Part shown: in pieces, positions 28,812 through 41,707 of the stretch
Layout: each line of letters begins with the position of its first letter
How positions within the stretch are numbered: position 1 is the first letter of the stretch
Assembly (NCBI GenBank): GCA_037127255.1
Contig: JBANSL010000001.1
Span: 35,021,001-35,085,000, forward strand
Reading direction: 5' to 3'
DNA: 64,000 nucleotides
Source: Persicaria tinctoria
Lineage: Eukaryota > Streptophyta > Magnoliopsida > Caryophyllales > Polygonaceae
Position numbers and translations under genes: made by a program
The notes under the pieces: generated by a model
The model's database searches: none
Told to the model about the DNA's origin: nothing
Seen by the model: the letters and a program-made list of their open reading frames with translations, nothing else

Positions 28812-31486
28812 TGTAGACACTATAGTCTCGTTTGTATAATCCTTAAGCTTTGGGTTGTATTTTAAATGTTTGGGTTTAAAGATTGGTCTTTATGTGTTGC
28901 AACCAGATTTGGGCCAAGTGAGCCCAAATCTATGAAGGCAACGGCTAGCCCACTCCATTACATCCCTTATATGCTTTGTCATGCTCCTGTGCAAGGGTTA
29001 CCGCGGCTCTCATTTTGGTGATCCTAAGGTTTCTGCTTTCCCAGTTGCTTTGTCTCCTTGGCGACCATTTGTAGTTTCCTTGCCTCCGGGTGAAATGTCT
29101 TGACAGAGCCTCTTAATGGAGCACACGATCAATCCAAAAGAGCTTGAGACACTAAGACTTCAATATGTTTTCATAGGAAATTGTTGGCGCAAAACATCAT
29201 TGGTTATTTTGCTTATACCCTCGTTGAATCTCTTCTAGTTGTCTCCTATACACAAAGACACGTACTTAGTTTCTCTTTGCCTTTCTTGTTCTTTCCTTGT
29301 GTTCTTGAGCGTTCCAGTTGAGGCCTACAATTTTGTATTCATTCTCGTTTTGAAGTTGATATACATTGTCGTTTTTTGTGTCGATTGTTGCTTTGTTTGT
29401 GCTTTCAAACTGGTACCAGAGCCAGGTTGGTTGCTACGGGCTTCACTCAAAGGGAAGGTATTGACTATAATGATGTATTTGCTCATGTTAAATTTAAATC
29501 CATGAGATTGCTACTTTCCATGTACGTTGTGTATGATTTAGAGATAGAACAAATGGATGTTAAAACTGCTTTCTTACATGGTGAATTGGATGAAAAGATT
29601 TATATGAAGCAGCATAAGGGTTTTGTTGACAAAAATAGACATAATCATGTTTGTTTGCTTAAGAAGTCTATTTATGGTCTTAAACAATCTCATAGGTAGT
29701 GGAATCTGAAGTTTGATTGCAGCATGAAAAAAATTGGTTTTGTTGTTACAAATATAATCCTTGTCTTTATTTGAATGATGTCAATTCCATTTTCCCTATG
29801 TATGTGTTGTTGTATGTGGATGATATTATGATTATTTGCAAATCAAGGGCAAAAATATCAACTGTTAGGGGCTCTCTCAGAAAATTCTTTGACATGAAGG
29901 ACCTGGGCCCTACCCAGGTTATTCTTGGGATGAGAATCATCAGGGTCGAGCTAAACACTTAATATTCTTGCCCCAAAAGGACTATTTGTTGAAAGTCCTT
30001 GAGAGGTTTAAGATTTTAAATGCTAAAGCCTCCCTCATTCCTTTAGGAGGGCATCTTGATCTTACAAAGACTAAGATGCCACTCTCTAAGGAAGAGGATC
30101 TACGCATGAATTATGTACCTTATGATGCTGTTGTTGTTTCACTTATGTATGCCATGATTTTTACTGGACCTGATCTTGCTTTTGCTATTAGTGTCCTGAG
30201 TAGATAGATGTCTAATCCTTATGAAAAGCATTGACTTGCAATGAAATATTTGTTGAGATATGTTTCAGGTACATCTAATTATGGTCTTGTATATGGTAAG
30301 CATTCTTGCAAACTTGATCTCCTTGGTTATGTTGACTCTGACTTTGCTAGCAACAAAGACAATAGGAAATCTACAACCTCCTATATGTATACCTGGCATG
30401 GAAAGTGCATTCCCTAGAAAACTCAACAACAAGCTATTGTTGCTTTATCCTCTACAGAGGTTGAGTACATAGCAGCTCTTGAGGATTCTAAGGAAGCAAT
30501 CTGGCTTCAATGTATACTTAGGGATATTGAAAGAAAACATTATGTGTCTGTGTTGCATATGGATAGCCAGAGTGCAATCTATTTATGCAAGGATCTTGTC
30601 TACCATGACAGGACAAAGCATATAGATGTCAGATATCACTTTATTAGAGATTAAGTGTATAAAAGAGTATTCTTGATTAAGAAAATTGATGGGAAGAAAA
30701 ATCCTGCTGATTTTGGAACCAAAATTGTGACAATTGACCAGTTTGTTTTCTACATGGACTTCTTACACATCAATGATCTCAAGACACACTGAGGAGTGGT
30801 TGTAACAAATAGGCCGATGATAGAGGAGGTTGTAAGACTCAAGAAAACCTTATGCAAGGCAGATTTGCACTAGTAAACTTAAGAATTAGAAGGGCGAATT
30901 GTAGAGACTATAGTCTCGTTTGTATAATCCTTATGTTTTGGATTGTATTTTAAATGTTTTAGTTTGAAAATTGGGCTTTATGTGTTGCAACCAGATTTGG
31001 GCCAAGTGAGCCAAAATATGCGAAGGCAACGGCTAGCCCACTTCGTTACATCCCTTATATGCTTTGTGATGCTCCTATGCTAGGGTTACGGCTCTGATCA
31101 TTTTGGTGATCCTTGGGTTTCTGCTCCCCCTCTTGCTCTATCTCCTTGGCAACCATTTGTGATTTCCTTGCCTTCGGGTGAGATGCCTTGACAGAGCCTC
31201 TTGATAGAGCTCCCGATCAATCCAAAAGAGCCTGAGACACTGAGATTTCAAGACATTTTCATAGGAAATTGTTGGCCCAAAACATCTTTGGATGTCGATT
31301 TCAAGACGTTTTGCTTATGCCCTCGTTGAATCCCTTCTAGTTGTCTCCTTTACACACATACACTTAGTTTGTCTTTGCCTTTCTTGTTATTTCCTTGCGT
31401 TCTTGAGCGTTCTAGTTGAGGCCTACAATTTTGAATTCATTCTCGTTTTGAAGTTGATATACATTGTCGTTTTTGGTTGTCGATTG
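28812..31486 (+). mobile_element. Internally deleted Ty1/copia element
   Basis: LTRs at 28812-29407 (TGTAGACACTATAGTC ... GCTTTCA) and 30900-31486 (same start, 3' end lost) flank a reduced interior. A primer-binding site TGGTACCAGAGCCAGG (29411-29426, initiator tRNA-Met type) follows the first LTR. Reverse-transcriptase sequence begins immediately after it, so gag, protease, integrase and the start of RT are deleted. Confidence 0.88.
29427..30792 (+). pseudogene. copia reverse transcriptase and RNase H, many breaks
   Basis: Pieces in several frames read RLVATGFTQREGIDYNDVFA, QMDVKTAFLHGELDEKIYM, SIYGLKQS, then LLYVDDIMIICKS, DMKDLGP, and in RNase H YVDSDFASNKDNRKSTT, ALSSTEVEYIA, LCKDLVYHDRTKHIDVRYHFIRD. 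Stop codons and frameshifts interrupt it at several points (near 29698, 29772, 29960, 30205, 30236, 30416 and 30653). An internal deletion removed everything upstream of RT. Confidence 0.88.
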
Positions 31487-31513
31487 AATCCCTTTTGGTT
31501 AATTTTGAAGCAA

Positions 31514-31551
31514 TCTTCATGAAGGGGAGATTGCTCTCCCCTTCATGAAGA
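31514..31551. repeat. Perfect 17-bp inverted repeat, 4-nt loop
   Basis: TCTTCATGAAGGGGAGA (31514-31530) is followed by TTGC and its exact reverse complement (31535-31551). Each arm itself contains the palindrome CTTCATGAAG. It lies just past the broken end of the copia 3' LTR. Bases 31552-32009 hold nothing else recognisable. Confidence 0.85.
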
Positions 31552-32009
31552 TGATCGATGTAATAGATCGAGTTGATCTATGAAAACTAAGAGCCAAGAA
31601 GGAAGGACTTCGGGGACATGGAATTTATGAATGTTGCGCGGGTGCGAGTTTGAGGACATTAAATTCATGAATGTTGCACAAATGCAAACTAAGGCCTTTA
31701 GAGATTTTCTACGTAAGGTATTACAAGTAAAACGATATACATCGATTTCAGGGTACGTAATACTAGTGTAGTTCCATTCCTTATAGACATTGTATATTTT
31801 TGACCAAAAAAAAAGACATCGTATATTAAAAAAAATTAATTAGTTAAATATTTTTATTATATTACATAAAAACACTAATGAACTATTTTTATCCATACAT
31901 ATTTTATTAATATCAATTTGAAATATTATTATATTTCTTATTAAACCTTTTGAATTTATATCAATTTTTTTAAAATAAAACTTTTTTTTCAACATTTCTA
32001 ACTACGTAA

Positions 32010-33905
32010 TATATATATATAGGGTGTGGTTCCGGTGTTCAACCCTTAGAGTGTACCTTGTACACAAATCTGGATCGTTGATCGATAGAGAATCGAAGGC
32101 CAAGATGGAAAGGGATTTTTTTATAATTTTGTTTAATTTTTTGTGGGGCCCACGAAGAAAAAGCACTCACCCCCACTTTGATTGTGCGTGAGACCCACCT
32201 CCACTTTTTTGTTTTTAGTAGTCCGCTCTTCCTGTTTCTTTTTTTTTGGATCGGCTTTTTTTTATAAAAAAAATATATAATATAAAATATTTGGGATAAC
32301 TAAATGTTTATGGGTGACTTGTTGGTGGACCAATCTCATTTAGTTCGTTTTAAATATTTGACCATTTCACTGAATAATGTTATTTCCATTTATTTTTAAA
32401 ATTCATCAATTTAATCAAATAATATTTTACATTCTACCGAATAATATTATTTTATTTTTTTCTCTCTGACTTGGAAGAAAATTCATCAATTTCACTGAAT
32501 AATTTGTAAAAATTCATCAATTTAACCGAATAATATTCTACATTCTGCCGAATAATGTTAGTTTAGATAAAAATCCATCAATTTCGCTGAATAATTTGTA
32601 AAATGCTACCGAATAATGTTTTTTTTAAATAATATTTCGGATTTCACCGAATAATGCTTCAAAATTCACCGAATAATATTTTATATTTCAGAAATCACAA
32701 ATTCATCAAAAAAAAATACTAGTAAACATTAGTAACCAAAATTTGACACAATAATAATGATTATAGACTGAACTATCATACGATACAAGGTTTGACTGAA
32801 TAATTAACAACTCATAACCAAAATTCGACACAATTTGTTATATTCTGCCGAATAGTACACACAATTCAACTAATAAAAAAAAATTCCATAATCAAATTAC
32901 ACCCTCGTACAATCACAAGCAATTTTGACGAATGATTTTAGACTGAACTATCATTACCATACAAGGTTTCTTCCTGTCTTCAAAACATCTTGCTCTTGAA
33001 CTAGAAGAAAATTTGAAGAATGATTAAAGACTGTACTTACTAGGACATTAAGCCAATTGATGCAGTAGTGTAACCCAACCAAGTTCAACATGGCACTGAA
33101 TTAATTTTAAGGAGAGGGAAGCCTTCGCGCCACACAGAAGCAAACGCCACCGTCGATCTTCGCTGGTCGTTGCTCCACTGAGCACATGAAACAGAGGAGG
33201 CAGAACATCGCGTATCGGAGGTGTTCGATAAGGGCGATGGGTGAATCGGCTTCACGGAGCCTTCGGACGAGGAACCGAAACATCCAGGATCGAGCGGCAA
33301 AGAATGATTTGATACGAGACGGGTGGAGGATATGCAATCATCTTCACCTCTAGGCAGCCTTCGTCCATCGCCCTTTGCCGCCGTCGAGCCGTCTCTGGTC
33401 AGCCTTCGTCCATCACCCTTCGCCGCCCCTTTCAATCGCCCATAATCGCTTGTAACTAGTTGGGATGTTCACCAATCACCACCATTCCCCCTTCAATCGC
33501 CCATAATCGCTTGGAACTAGTCGGGCTGTTCACCAATCACCACCATTTAGGGTTTTAATCCCCTCTTTTCCGTCGCGCCGCGCCTCTGATTCGCCTCCAT
33601 TGAAAGTCGAAACAAATGAAGACGAAGCCTGACCACCTGCTCGAGATGTGGAGGAAGGAATGGAGGCGAGATGCGGAGGAATTTCGGAGGTAGGGGATGG
33701 ATAGAGGTGAGAGGCGGGGCAAGGATTTTATGCAATGGGTTACACGCGCTTCACATCCCTCAAATAAGAATTTGGGTTTCCTTTTTAATTTTATTTTAAA
33801 AACTAACTCAATTACGTGGCAAAATCATGACCATTTATTTCAAAAAGATGAACGACCCAGATTTGTGTACAAGGTACACCGTAAGAGTTGTGAACAAAAG
33901 ATCCA

Positions 33906-33908
<3 letters not shown>
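32010..33908. mobile_element. TA-microsatellite-anchored TIR element (a), 1.9 kb
   Basis: It starts after (TA)n with GGGTGTGGTTCC...GTGTACCTTGTACACAAATCTGG and ends with the inverse (CCAGATTTGTGTACAAGGTACAC ... GATCCATAC) before a longer (TA)n. The TIRs match over about 50 bp with mismatches near the outer end. Inside, 32330-32900 is a degenerate array of ATTC(A/G)(C/T)CGAATAAT-like motifs, and 33090-33740 is GC-richer with a tandem repeat of about 57 bp (33433-33547). No transposase is present. Confidence 0.65.

Positions 33909-33970
<62 letters not shown>
33909..33970. repeat. (TA)n microsatellite
   Basis: About 60 bp of TA dinucleotides separate elements (a) and (b). Confidence 0.95.
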
Positions 33971-33973
<3 letters not shown>

Positions 33974-34425
33974 TTGGGTCATGTGTTAACAACTCTTACG
34001 ATGTTAAATGTTAACAAATCAATATTCGGCAAAATTTATCAAATATTAATCACAATCACTCAATTATTCATCAAAGATTTTGTTAAAATTAATCAACTAT
34101 TACAGTCACTCAAATATTCATCACGATCTCTCAATCATTCACAATTTCCCAAATATTCATCAATATGTGGCAACATTTAAGAAGTATTCATCACAGTAAC
34201 ACAATTACGAGATTGGGGGTGGATACACGCGCAAGAGTTTGAGTTTTTTGGGTGATAATTTTTTTTTATTGGCAATAATTATTAATTGAAATGAATCTCT
34301 TAAATGTTGTCGAAAAGCTTTGATGAATAATTGAGTGACTATGATGAATATTTGATAAATTTTACCGAATATTGATTTGTTAACATTTAACATCGTAAGA
34401 GTTGTTAACATTTGATCCGTATTCT
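33971..34425. mobile_element. TA-anchored TIR element (b), about 455 bp
   Basis: The left end GTGTTAACAACTCTTACGATG and about 100 further bases recur inverted at the right end (through CATCGTAAGAGTTGTTAACA), giving TIRs of roughly 110 bp around a short centre. It is non-coding and flanked by (TA)n on both sides. Confidence 0.8.

Positions 34426-34496
<71 letters not shown>
34426..34496. repeat. (TA)n microsatellite
   Basis: The TA-rich tract, with CATA and AAATA interruptions, lies between elements (b) and (c). Confidence 0.93.
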
Positions 34497-35640
<1,144 letters not shown>

Positions 35641-35644
35641 TTTA

Positions 35645-36000
35645 GATTGTTTGAATGATTTAGGTTGAGATTGAAAATCAAGGGTTTGATTTAGGAGCGG
35701 AATTTGGGGCTTTTTGTCGAAAGTCAAATTAATTGAAATTGATGATATGATTGTGTTGTTGAGATTATTTGAAGCTAATTTCATGTTCATAGAATTGTCA
35801 AATTGTTTATGGATTGTTAGATATTTGAATGATTTAGTTTGAGATTGAAAACTTAGGGTTTGATTTAGGAGCAGAATTTGGGGCTTTTTATCAAAAGCCA
35901 AATTGATTGAAATTGATGATATGATTGTGTTGTTGGGTTGATTTGGAGCTAATTTCATCTTGATAGCATTGTTAAATTGTGTATGGATTGTGAGCTAATT
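35645..36000 (+). repeat. Tandem duplication, 2 x about 177 bp
   Basis: Units starting TTTGAATGATTTAG at about 35648 and 35824 share most of their sequence (GGGTTTGATTTAGGAGC, GATGATATGATTGTGTTG). No gene is visible. Confidence 0.85.
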
Positions 36001-36073
36001 GGATTTTAGAATTTTATTGCGATATGCTTTAGGTCGATTAGGATCTTCTATTTTAGCATGAAAATCATTGTTT

Positions 36074-36144
36074 AGCCTATTAGCTCAATTGGTAGAATAA
36101 TGTGCGTTTGCATAAAGATGTGGGTTCAAATCCCACATAGGTTA
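36074..36144 (+). mobile_element. tRNA-derived SINE head (degenerate tRNA)
   Basis: A 7-bp acceptor stem (AGCCTAT with ATAGGTT), an A-box-like TAGCTCAATTGG and a perfect B box GGTTCAAATCC are present. The D stem and anticodon stem do not pair, so this is not a working tRNA. It resembles the tRNA-like promoter of plant SINEs and is followed by repeats. Confidence 0.55.
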
Positions 36145-36179
36145 CATAATAGACAAGAGCGCAACAATCGCAAATTGCT

Positions 36180-36600
36180 AATCATGCACATCATAATCTT
36201 AGTTATGCACTTTTTAACATTAATTATGCACATTTTAATCTTATTTATGCACTTTAATTTTAAAAGATTATTATGTATGCACACCATAATGTTATATTTG
36301 CACAACATAACATTATATTTGCACATTTTAATCTTATTTACGCACTTTAATTTAAAAGCCTATTATATATGCACACCATAATGTTATATTTGCACAACAT
36401 AGCGTTATATTTGCACATTTTAATCTTATTTATGCACTTTAATTTAAAAGCCTATTATATATGCACACCGTAATGTTATATTTGCACAACATAGCATTAT
36501 ATTTGCACATTTTAATCTTATTTATGCACACCATAATGTTATATTTGCACAACATAATATTATATTTGCACATTCTAATCTTATTTATGCACTTTAATTT
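36180..36600 (+). repeat. Minisatellite, period 92 bp
   Basis: The landmark ACACC(A/G)TAATGTTATATTTGC occurs at 36281, 36373, 36465 and 36528, that is 92, 92 and then 63 bp apart (the last unit is shortened). Units are rich in TATGCAC and TTTGCACA. Confidence 0.85.
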
Positions 36601-36659
36601 TAAATTGTTAAATGCTTGAAAACAAATAGACGATAAGTCCGTTTAAATTAAACATTGCA

Positions 36660-37230
36660 TACCGTAAAGACGGGTTGGCGCTGCCCCCCCCCCCAACCCC
36701 CCTATCGGGGAGCTCCGCCCTCCGGACCCCCTGATGCGACGCCAGTGAAAAATGATTCAAGACACATTAACAATAATCTTAATCGTGCACTTTATATTAT
36801 TACTCATACACATCGTCATTTTATTCTTTTACTTCATCATTTTATTTATACACTTTATATTTGCACAACAAAAAGTGTCGAAAACGAGAAAAAGTGCATT
36901 TACCCATAAAATTAGACATATGTACCTATTTACCCATAAAATTAGGCTCATTTACCCATAAATTAAGAATATTTCAATTATAAATTTTTATAATTGAAAT
37001 AGGCCCATTTACCTATTTACCCATAATGAATTATTATGTCGATCTGCACAACATAAAGTTATATTTGAACAACAAGATGTTATATGTGCACAACATCAAG
37101 TTATATTTGCATAACAGAAAGTGTTAACACGAAAAAAAAAATCTTGGGACAAAGGAAAAATAAAAAGAAAAAAAAATGGCCCGAGAAAGGGTGGGGGGTG
37201 GGGGGGGGGGGGGAGAGAGGGGGCAAGGGG
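36660..37230. other. Low-complexity region with C- and G-runs
   Basis: 36680-36740 is a C-run and a GC-rich block (CGGGGAGCTCCGCCCTCCGG). TTTACCCATAAAATTAG is repeated at 36900-36960. A G-run lies at 37188-37215. No gene. Confidence 0.6.
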
Positions 37231-37452
37231 CATATAAGGTTGACATTTTACTAATTAAATTAGCTCTATCAGTAAATAGATTAGGCTCATTAGCAATTTA
37301 TTTACAAAAATTATATTTATATATTCATTAGATTTATTTTTATTTTTTTGGTCGGCTATATCATTAGATTTAGTGATAAAATATTACTCAGATTTATTAA
37401 ACATAGATAAATAATTAAATGAAAGGGTTTGGTGCTATAAAACTAATATGGT

Positions 37453-38849
37453 GAATTTTTTTTCTAAATAGCCAAAAATCGAAAAGATATTAGGAAAATA
37501 GCCAAGAAGTGAAAGTTATTAACGAAATAGCCAAAACAGGGTAAAGTCGTTGTTACAAACAGCGACTTTACCCAAGATTTTTTTTAAAAATAATAAAATA
37601 GGTAAGTCGCTGTTTGTAACAGCGACTTACCTCTATTTCTATTTTTTTTAGTTTTAGGTTAATAAAACTTAATTTTATCCGAAAATTTAAAAAAAAAAAG
37701 ATATTTAGGAGAGTCGTTGTTTGAAACAGCGACTCTCCCTTTTTTTATTTTTTTTTCAAAACGTGAATAGGTTACTCCCTCTTCCTCCCTGTTTGTTCGG
37801 CGATTGAATAGGGTTACTCCCTCTTTGTTCTTCACCCGACCTTCGCCGGTAGAATGCAAATCGGCGGTGGACTCCTCCACCAAAGACCCAGTGGCCATCG
37901 CGAGTTCTCGGAGGGCCTGGACGACCCGGGAGAGGGGAACAGTCTCGGGGGTGGACTGCAAGTTCGTCGGCGAGTTCTCAGAGGGCCTGGACGACCCGCG
38001 ATTTCTCAAAGGAGAGAGCCAGGAGGCCATCGCCGGCGAGGAGGGTAAAGTCCTGCTCATCGGCTGCGGCGGTGGACTGCAAATCGGCTTCCTCTCTTGT
38101 TCTTCGGCGGTGGACTGCAAATCGGCAAAGGGGAAGCGCAATCGACGTGATGAACGGCCTCGGAATCTTGAATTTCTCCAGATCTCCGATGCGAACCCCG
38201 CCGACACGCTCACCAACGATCTGCTCCTCTTTGGTCTTGAATTTCCCGAAGTAGTTCCAATTGCTCACCACCGACACCCTCTTCCTCCCTCTCTGTTCTT
38301 CTCCAGTTCGAAGAACAGCACTCTCCCATGGCGACCTCGGCGACGGCCAAAATCAAATCCGAATTCGGCTTGAAGGTCGCTGGTGAAGGCCATGGCCATC
38401 TGTGAAATTGAAGCTCAGGAGGAGCTCTCGGCGATGGCCACCTGTGAAATTGAACAAGCGACGGGTTGAAGGTCGCTGGTGAAATTGAAGCGCAGGAGGA
38501 GCTCTCGGCGATGGCCGTTTGTTTTGCTCCAACTTCCACCTCTCCGACCTTTCCGCCTCCTGTTTTTCTGTTCAACCTTCAACTTTTTTTAAAAAAAAAT
38601 AAAAAAGGAGAGTCGCTGTTCCCAAATATCTTTTTTTTTTATAAAAAATTACGGATAGAATTTAGTTTTATTAACCTTAAACTAAAAAAAAATACAAATA
38701 GAGGTAAGTCGCTGTTACAAACAACGACTTACCTATTTTATTATTTTTTAAAAAAAATCTACCTGTTTTGACTATTTCGCTAATAACTTTCACTTCTTAG
38801 CTATTTCTATAATATCTTTTCGATTTTTGGCTATTTAGAAAAAAAATTC
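37453..38849. mobile_element. Non-autonomous MULE (1397 bp), Pack-MULE-like
   Basis: Perfect 9-bp target duplications TAATATGGT (37444-37452 and 38850-38858) bound an element starting GAATTTTTTTTCTAAATAGC, with the exact inverse at the other end. The TIRs extend about 250 bp (to about 37700 and from about 38590). The interior, about 37790-38570, is GC-rich and contains the repeated phrase CGGCGGTGGACTGCAAATCG and GAGGGCCTGGACGACCCG, unlike the AT-rich TIRs, so it may be captured gene sequence. A 189-codon open frame (37804-38373, plus) has no recognisable domain. There is no transposase. Confidence 0.85.
37539..37738. repeat. Three related hairpins in the MULE TIR
   Basis: Stems at 37539-37554/37558-37573, 37600-37614/37618-37632 and 37708-37721/37725-37738 share the core AGTCG(C/T)TGTT-nnn-AACAGCGACT. 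The outer stem differs but stays paired (GGGTA, AGGTA, GGAG). Copies of two of them recur in the right TIR near 38600-38740. Confidence 0.85.
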
Positions 38850-38858
38850 TAATATGGT

Positions 38859-39713
38859 GCAAGTTGAAAAATAAAAACTGTTGCATATTCTACTTCACGT
38901 GGACTAGAAGCAATATATTATATATATTAACACATGTATAGTAGGAGTAGCTGCTTTAAAAATGTTGTAAATTCCCGAAATTCACGTGGACTATGCATGA
39001 TCGACGATCGAGGGGACCAATATCTTTCTTTCTACTTTCTAAACTCGTCCTCCTTTCCATTATAATAATATATGTCCGCTGTTTTCGTTGTTCTGTTAAT
39101 TGTAGTATATTCCCTATATATAAAGGTTTATATCTTCCCTTAAAAGTTGCACTGATTTTGAGCCCCCACAAGGTATCATATGTATACTTATATTAAATAA
39201 ATAAATACTCAATTCAATTTGACCCACCGGCCTGACATGCTTCATTATATATGTTTACAATTTTTGTTCGGTAAGGATCTCATGGAGTTGAACCCGTAGA
39301 TTTAAAAGGATTACTTTATAACAATTTATCAATTCTAAAAAATAAATTTAAAAATATTTAAGCTAATTTAAATCTAAACTATTTATTTACATAGAGTTAT
39401 TTTAACAAATATATGGGATTTGAAGTGATTTTCGTATTGATAACGTACTCCCGTATGGGTTTGTCCAATGTCAGGTCCGTGCCTAAGCATTTTCAGGTGG
39501 ATCATTAGAATAGAGCCCCCAAATTTTCATTACAAGCGTGCGCATCGAGGGTCTATAATCCCAAATTTGACTCTCCATCCCTCAGAGTTGAATTTTTCAT
39601 TCACTCCGAATATAGATGAAACTAACGGGGCCTATTTTGTTTCATATAGATTGTTTATTTAACATTATTTATATATTGAGTTGAAAATAAATTGAATTTT
39701 TGCTTAAATACCA
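38859..39713. other. AT-rich intergenic DNA, no gene seen
   Basis: No repeats or coding frames that I can support. Confidence 0.6.
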
Positions 39714-40257
39714 TATAAATTGGGAAATTTTTTATTAATATCCATTTTTGGTGACAATATTAAGGAAATGTCCATTTTTTTCCATAATTAGGTAATTGTC
39801 CATTTATGACAATTTTGCCCCTTTTCTAATTTCTCCCCTAATTAGGTCGATCGTTCTTACTGCAGAAAAGACGCTCTCCTTCAGCAAACTTCATCTCCCT
39901 CATCAGTTCCTTCAATTCGTCACCGAGGCATCCGATCCAAGGAGATTTTGGTGGATTTGGGGGAGGTTCATCGTCAGATTCAAAGTATTTTCATATTTCG
40001 GGACAAATTTCGTCCTCAAATCGAAGATTATTTGTCACTCAACAATCCGATCGAAGAGGATTTTAGTGGATTGTTCATATTAGGGTGAATCCAACAGAAA
40101 TCGAGTTGATGGTAGAGATTATATCAATAAATCGAAGACAATTTGTCACCATTCGATTAGATTGAAGACTATTTGTGTTGCTCATGTTTGATTCCTCATC
40201 CTTCTTCTTAGATTGAAGAGATTCATCATCAAATTATCATCTTATATCTTGTTTCAG

Positions 40258-41100
40258 GCAATAGAAGTCTATTACCCATTTGCAAACCATTGTGCCTGCA
40301 TTTGGCACCTGCAGTAGAATATCAGGTCAAAATACAAGAAGAAGAACCTTTGTAATTGTAACCTCTTTGATAATGCTGCAAGGAGCTACGCTATAAATGA
40401 GTTCAACGGATACTTTGGGTGCATGTATTGCTAAGCTTAATTCAGAAATGGAGAAGTATCTTGTGGAAGCAAACGTAGAGAAATGGGCAAGAGTGTATTG
40501 CAAGGGTGAAAGGTATAACATAATGACTTCAAAAAATGTTGAGACTATAAATTCTGTTTTTAGGGAAGGCAGATCTTACACCATCATTGGTGTCTGAATG
40601 AAATTAAAGAGAAGCTATCAGAATGGTTAAATGTACGTAGAAATCAGTGTGAAGAGAACAACATGGAACTTCCATCAAATTTGAGCAAGATTATTCTACA
40701 GAGGTGCAAGGAAACGAGAAAGTACAATCTCAAACACTTGAATAACATTCAATTTAAGATATTGGGTGGAGAGCAAAGAGTTTTGGTTGATTTGAATGCA
40801 AAATCTTGTACTTGTAAGGTGTTTGATCTGGAAAGAATTCCTTGTGTTCATGCACTTGCTATCATCGAAGAAAAAGGATTGAGTGTTGTGAATTTTTTTA
40901 GTCAGTACTACAGGAATGAATCATGGTATTTGGCATACCATTAAACAATTTATCCTGTTTTATCAGAAGCGGAGTGGATTGTTCCCGAAGACATCAAGAT
41001 GCAGAAATGCTATCCACCATTGGTTCGAATGAAGAGTGGGAGGCCACAGAAGAAGCGAAAACCATCAGTTGGTGAATACAGATACCGCAACAGAAAGTGA
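40258..41100 (+). pseudogene. mudrA-like transposase C-terminal remnant
   Basis: In interrupted frames the sequence reads YPFANHCACIWHLQ, LFDNAARSYAINEFNGYF, then (from about 40660) a long piece with ILGGEQRVLVDLNAKSCTCKVFDLERIPCVHALAI. The last is a SWIM zinc finger (CxC...CxH) typical of MuDR transposases, followed by NESWYLAYH and KSGRPQKKRKPS. Stop codons near 40315, 40435, 40595 and 40942 and the missing N-terminus with the first catalytic aspartates show it is dead. Confidence 0.82.
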
Positions 41101-41104
41101 CAGA

Positions 41105-41707
41105 AATGCTTTAGCAAATACTAACTTGGAGATATAGAAACAAAGGCAGCATATTCACAGTCAGCAAATACTAGCTTGGAGATATAGAAACAAAGACAGC
41201 ATATATATACACATAGTCAGCATTACTAATCATATTTTTAATATTGTTGACATCAATTAGTTTTGGTTTGAACCATACTACAAGTCAATTAGTTATGTTT
41301 TGAACCATATTACAAGTCAATTAGTTGTGTTTTGAACCATACGATCTGGTATATAAACATGATAACATCATCAAGATTGCACTATCACCAACTGTTGTCA
41401 CCAATATAACATAACTTTATCACCAAATATGATCAGGAACTGGTGAAAATTACCATCAACCAATAGTCAAAACATATATTGTCATCAACTACCAACCTAT
41501 TGTCGCCACCGTCTTGTATCTAATGTATTGTCATCAAATATAAAACATTGTCACCAACCTATTTTCACCAAATATTGTCACAACAACAACATAACACTAT
41601 CACCAACCTATTTGCACCAACCTATTGTCACCAACTATAGAACACTATCACCAACCTATTGTCACATCAACAACAGAACACTATCACCAACCTATTTGCA
41701 CCAACCA
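41105..41707 (+). repeat. Minisatellites inside the old MULE (left part)
   Basis: A 54-bp unit (AGCAAATACTA(A/G)CTTGGAG) occurs twice at 41111-41215. A 38-bp unit (GTCAATTAGTT(A/G)TGTTTTGAA) occurs three times at 41264-41340. From 41370 a degenerate array of TTGTCACCAACCTA runs up to the LTR at 41708. Confidence 0.8.

Noticed and set aside
33697..34180. Frames with long IYIYIY runs (also 34870-35094)
   Set aside because: Translations of (TA)n and (TC)n microsatellites.
36074..36144. Functional tRNA gene
   Set aside because: D and anticodon stems do not pair; only acceptor stem and B box are kept.
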